Assembly (NCBI RefSeq): GCF_014905175.1
Contig: NC_057789.1
Coordinates: 23,184,555 to 23,248,554 of the forward strand
Length of the DNA stretch: 64,000 bases
Direction of reading: 5' to 3'
From: Aphidius gifuensis
Lineage: Eukaryota > Arthropoda > Insecta > Hymenoptera > Braconidae
Under the pieces are notes generated by a model. It did no database searches. It had not been told where the DNA came from and saw only the letters and a list, made by a program, of their open reading frames with translations. A program made the translations under genes and the position numbers. Shown here one piece after another: positions 59,461 to 64,000 of the stretch (its first letter is position 1; every line of letters begins with the position of its first letter).

Positions 59461-61397
59461 AAGTCCAAAAATTATATAATGATCTGAAAAAAAAACTAAA
59501 TATCTCAATAAATTGAAACAAATTATATGAAAATTTTTTAAAATATAAACTTCAACAAAATAAAACAAAAAAAATCTCACTGTTTATTGAAAATAATAAA
59601 AATTACTATAAAACAAAAAAAAGCAAATATTTGTCAATATATTAAATAATTAATTGCACATTTTTAGAGCTTGACAAATATCTCTATTTGTGATAAAAAA
59701 AAAAATTAAAAAAAAGAGTGAATATGTAATTTTGATGAGGAAGTTTTATGTCGGGTTGATTTTAAAGGAGACCTGTGAAATTAAAAGAAAAAAAAAATGT
59801 CCTTTTTTTTTTTTTTTAAATACTGTATACATGTATGTATGATGTATATGTATATTGTGAATATAGTGAATGTTGCAGTCTGAAGGAAATGATCTATCAG
59901 CTTTAACTGAGAGTTCTCGTGTTTGAGTTTCTCTCTGTTCGCTCTCGGCGCACTTCCCCCTTTGAAACGCGACTTGGGGAAAAGGTTCTCCCTTTTAACC
60001 CCCTCGTACAACTACTCACAGCCAACTTCTCTCTTTCCCTTTCATCTATACTAAAGACCATGTACATATTTTTCCTCTTTCTCTCTCTCTCTCATGCTTA
60101 CCCCCCTGACGACCCTTTCCACCCTGTCGCCCCCGCACTCGTCATTCCCCTGTTTCTCCTGACTCCTCCCTCGTCACCTCCTTCGGCTATCGCGGCGCCT
60201 TTTACTCATTTTTTTTTTCTTTTTTCTCCTTTTTTTTCTTGAAATTTTTTTCTTATTTTTTAATCTCTTCGATCCCTTCTCTCTCTCTCTCTCTCTTTGC
60301 TTCTTTTGCAAAAGCACACGCTTCTTGGTTTTCTCTCTTTTTTTTCCTCTCTGTGAGTATATCCTCTCATTCACTCTCGTTTTTTGCTGAGTAAGTACTA
60401 TGTACAATTTTTTTTTATATTATTATAAAAAACACCGAAAGTGGAAGATTTTTTTTTTTTCATTTTTGGTGGTTTTTTTGAAGAGCCAAATGTTGGGGAT
60501 GCATTGGGACAAAGAAGGGTTGTTGTGTGTGTACTCATAGAACAGCTTGTTTTGAGTATTTTTAAATGAGCACACATACTCATTTATGCTTTTTATTTAT
60601 TTATTTATTTATTTTTATATAAAATTTTTCCTCAAGATGCTGTACTATTATTTATATATTTACATATTTTTTTTTATTTTGTTTGAAGGGATACCCTGAA
60701 GAAGAGTTGATATGTGACATTGAGTTTCAATTTTTCAACAAATTAGTAACATATATTTCAATAAATTATACTGAAAAATTTTTTTGCATGTTTTTTTTTT
60801 AACAAGCCTGTTAGATCTGCTGTCTAGTAGGTTTTTTTTTCTCGTAAAAAATGTATTTTTCATTAATTTAAAAAAAAAAACTTGCTCGTTTAACTTTGTA
60901 TACAATTTTTTTCTTTATTTTCATATTTGCATACTCATATACTGTATTATATTTTCAAACAAGAAATAGAAAAAAATATTCAATCAGTCACGTTTTACAA
61001 AAACATAAAACTAACGGCTAACTTGATTCTCTTTTAAATTTTAAAATGTCGTTTTATTTCTCATAGATCTCATAGGTTAATTTTTTTGACACGATATTTT
61101 AAACATTACTAAAAATTTGAAGTAAAATTTACATCTGCAAAACATATGGCTTTAATTTTGCGGTTGATCCTATATACAACTAAAAAGAATAGATTACTTT
61201 TTATATCATCAATTTACGAACAGTTTTATATAAATCACGGAGTAAAAAATATTACATGTTTTGTTGCACGTTTTCTGCTACAAAATTCGGTGTAATATTT
61301 GTTTTATTATATTTTCTATATATAGACTGTTCATTTTACTTGAGGCACATAATAAAAAAACAATATTCAATTGGGTTGTAAAACAAGGTATTTGTAA
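59461..61397. other. Non-coding stretch with CT-rich tracts
   Basis: Pyrimidine-rich sequence with (CT)n microsatellites at about 60079-60092 and 60281-60297 and an overall C/T-rich block from 59930 to 60380 on the plus strand. Open frames here are low-complexity. No gene supported. Confidence 0.5.
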
Positions 61398-61632
61398 CCC
61401 TCGGTGATGATATTACCCCAAGATATACTCCAAAATTGGCCCGAAAAAATCTGAAGTTTACTTCGGAAAATCACGAAGCAAATCCAGCAAAATATATTCA
61501 CAGTGGCTGAAAATAGTTACTTAATTTAGATTAACGCCGATTAAGGCAGAAAAGTACAGAAAACGACGGTGCAATTACGAAATAATACGGAGTATAATTA
61601 CAGAGAAAATCTGGAAAATATTTCCACCAGGG
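61398..61632. mobile_element. Old CCCTGG-family MITE copy
   Basis: The left end CCCTCGGTGATGATATTACC and right end GAAAATATTTCCACCAGGG align with the family termini. Interior TACTCC/GGAGTA motifs are degraded. Confidence 0.55.
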
Positions 61633-63457
61633 ATTTTAGTGGATAATATTTTTAAAATTGGTATAGTTTTCACAATACCCTGCAAATTACAAGCAACTAA
61701 ATATATATTACTTTTAATTATATTAACATTATAAAATTAACAATAGAGTCTTATTAAAATAATCACTCTTAAATTGTCAATTATACATTCATAAATTAAA
61801 TTGTTTCTTTTTTAAGAAGGAAAAAAAAAAAAAAAAGCAACAGACTAAAAATGACAATAATAATTTTACTATTTTTTTATTTTTTTTTTTCATTTAGCAA
61901 ATCGGAGACATTTCATTTCCTCTTAATGTCGATAAATTCAAAAAAAAGTAGGTGCTTGGTGGAATGTATACGTAATATTCGATCGTGCGTGTCAACTGGC
62001 ACGGATTCAGGGGGGCTGGGTGCGTTTCGCGTGGGGTGAGGATAAATGGAATTTGTGGAGATAAAATGAGAAAAATAAATAAAAAAAATTGAACAAATAG
62101 AATATAAAACAACAAAAAAAAAAGTAACTAGGGTCGGAGGTGATGGACAAAATGATATTATATATATAGTTAGAAATATATACGTATAATAGAAATGTTA
62201 AAAATGAATACAGTGTGAGAGACCTCACCCTACGGGAGGTGGGATGGGTCAGTTCATACACATTGAATCATCAATATATAAAACAATGCGTTAACATACA
62301 CAACCCACTTCCTGGTTATATATTGTTTTTTGTCTTTTTTTTTTTAAATTAATTTTGTTCAAATATTATTGCTTTTATTGTTTTTTATTTTTTTGAGGTT
62401 TATGTATATATTCATAGTTAATATAATTTTCGGGTGAATCCAATATTAATATTTTTGATTTTTATTATTTGCCGCATTTCCATTCGGTGGATTTGGGTTT
62501 TTGTGTTTTTAGTTCATTGTTCATCAAGGGTTAATAAATTGAGGTTATATTTGGGATTATTATCGGAATATTAAGTGTGTTCTTGAAAGTTTTTGAATTA
62601 TTAATTGTTTGAATTCTGTTTTTTTTTCATTCATCAGTTCAATTTAAAGAATGCTATATTGATTATTCAAAATATTATAAATACACTTTGGATATTTCAA
62701 ATTTTTAGAAAAGAATATTTTTAAGTGACGACATTCCAACGAGTAAATAATAAAAGCCAAATATTAAGGGATGAAATATTAAAATAAAAATTCCATTTAA
62801 AAATATATTAAATTGTTATAATAATATTTTAAAATAAATATATAAATATAACTATTGTGAAATTTATTTTTATTTATTTATTTAATAAATAAATTTCCCA
62901 AATTTAAATCAATTTAAATTTTTTAAACATATATTTACAAAAATTTATTCTAACAATCGTTCGTAAAGAAAAAAAAGTTTCAAAACTTCTAGTTTTCATC
63001 AGTCTGAGTACATTCTTTTCTTCCTAAAAAAATAAATAAAAATAAACATGTATTGACGATAAGAATAAAAGGAAAAAAAAGTGATAAAAAAAGAAATCAC
63101 ATTAAACAACGTAACAAAGAATTTCGTATATTTGTTTCGACTAGCTGACGTCATCAGTATACATTTCTTTTAGTAATTTAAACAAAACATCACGTACATG
63201 TACTTGAAAGTTTTAGGAATTAATTTTTGTTTATTATATTAAAAATGTATATATAAATAAAAAAATTATTTATTCATCAATAAAAATTTTTTGAATTTTG
63301 ACATTTCAATCAATGATTATATTTTAAATGAACAACATCAATATATCGTTTATATATTTTTTCAAATTCAAATTGAAATAAGAATTTTTATTTTTCACAA
63401 AATATATAGAATGATTTTCCATCGTGTTGTTGAGAGAGAGTGTATTTTATACATCGA
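61633..63457. other. Non-coding AT-rich stretch
   Basis: A more GC-rich patch at about 61970-62045 and 62215-62250 could be regulatory. No exon supported. Confidence 0.4.
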
Positions 63458-64000
63458 TGCCCGAAATATTAAAAGACAATCGCTTAGCAATTCCAGCCGA
63501 CTTGATAGCTAGCGTGGCTAACTTTCAACTCGTCAGATGTGTGACATAGGTCAGATGTCAAGAGATGTTGTGTTCATAACCTCTCTTTTTGATTTATTTA
63601 TATATTATTAAACTAATGATTAAAATAATCCACATATTTATTTAAAAATTTGATATAAAATTTTTATATTAAATTTTCGTTTATTTGGTTCTATCAAATC
63701 TTAGTATAAAATAACAAAATATATTCATAATTTTTAAAAATTAGTAAAAGTACATTAATATATTAGTTTTGTAATTCGATATGTCTATATGCTTATAGTT
63801 AATGCATTAGCAATTTAAATAGCTACTACAAGCGATACCAAATTGTAAGGCTTTGGATATATAATACAGCTATCAAAATGTAGGTAAATGGAAAACTTGG
63901 CAAGCTTTTTTCACTTTAAGTTTGATTAACCTGTCAAATGTGGATTGCCAAAATAACAATCCTCTGCTAACTATCCAAAAGTTAGTTAGCCGTGGATAGG
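63458..64000. mobile_element. Inverted second copy of the 23168-23815 element, cut by the window end
   Basis: Reads as the reverse complement of about 23200-23755, starting GCCCGAAATATTAAAAGACA and ending TTAGTTAGCCGTGGATAGG. Identity is moderate, with small indels. The outer TIR on the left side is missing or diverged. Confidence 0.8.

Noticed and set aside
59919..60407. Pro/Ser/Phe-rich and Arg/Lys-rich frames
   Set aside because: They translate a CT-rich low-complexity tract and its complement.
1..64000. CRISPR array, operon, phage or bacterial features
   Set aside because: Spliced genes, AT-rich introns and eukaryotic gene content exclude a prokaryotic source; the tandem repeats lack unique spacers of uniform length.

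Overview
The window is AT-rich eukaryotic nuclear DNA with short GT-AG introns. Gene content points to an insect: a single-copy JAK of the Hopscotch type, cytosolic peptide:N-glycanase, proteasome subunit alpha-4, a lipid-droplet hydrolase, secreted M13 peptidases and a secreted leucine-rich-repeat protein. The last two classes are often expanded in parasitoid wasps, so a hymenopteran parasitoid is my guess, but the sequence does not prove it.

Layout. (1) 0-4 kb: neprilysin-like gene 1 (minus, five exons, 736 codons). (2) 4-14 kb: no intact gene. It holds stacked non-autonomous elements with terminal inverted repeats (TIRs), up to four levels deep around 10.5-13.4 kb, plus tRNA-derived SINE heads. 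(3) 14-20.3 kb: a terminal exon of an unknown membrane-anchored protein (minus); a small two-exon acidic-protein gene (plus); a second copy of the promoter and first two exons of neprilysin gene 1, with a MITE inside the signal-peptide exon; and neprilysin-like gene 2 (minus, five exons, 736 codons). (4) 20.7-24 kb: more TIR elements and a 50-bp minisatellite. (5) 24.6-27.4 kb: a one-exon LRR gene and a duplicated scrap of its 3' end. (6) 27.4-32.4 kb: repeats, including a 139-bp-arm inverted repeat. (7) 32.4-43.8 kb: a compact gene block: repeat protein (minus), PNGase (plus), hopscotch/JAK (minus), proteasome alpha-4 (plus), LDAH (minus), in alternating head-to-head and tail-to-tail pairs. 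(8) 43.8-64 kb: about 20 kb with no coding gene I can support, only possible promoters and 5' exons, simple repeats and a few TIR elements. It could be the long first intron or upstream region of a gene outside the window.

Main points. The duplicated neprilysin 5' module is phase-compatible with the unrelated downstream exon at 14.07-14.73 kb, which suggests a chimeric secreted or membrane gene whose signal exon was later hit by a MITE. The two copies of the module act as empty-site controls for each other's insertions. Together with other empty sites they show that a MITE family ending CCCTGG...CCAGGG makes 2-bp target duplications without a fixed sequence, and two unrelated elements here share the CCC...GGG plus 2-bp signature. 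All functional statements rest on reading the sequence; no database search was run.
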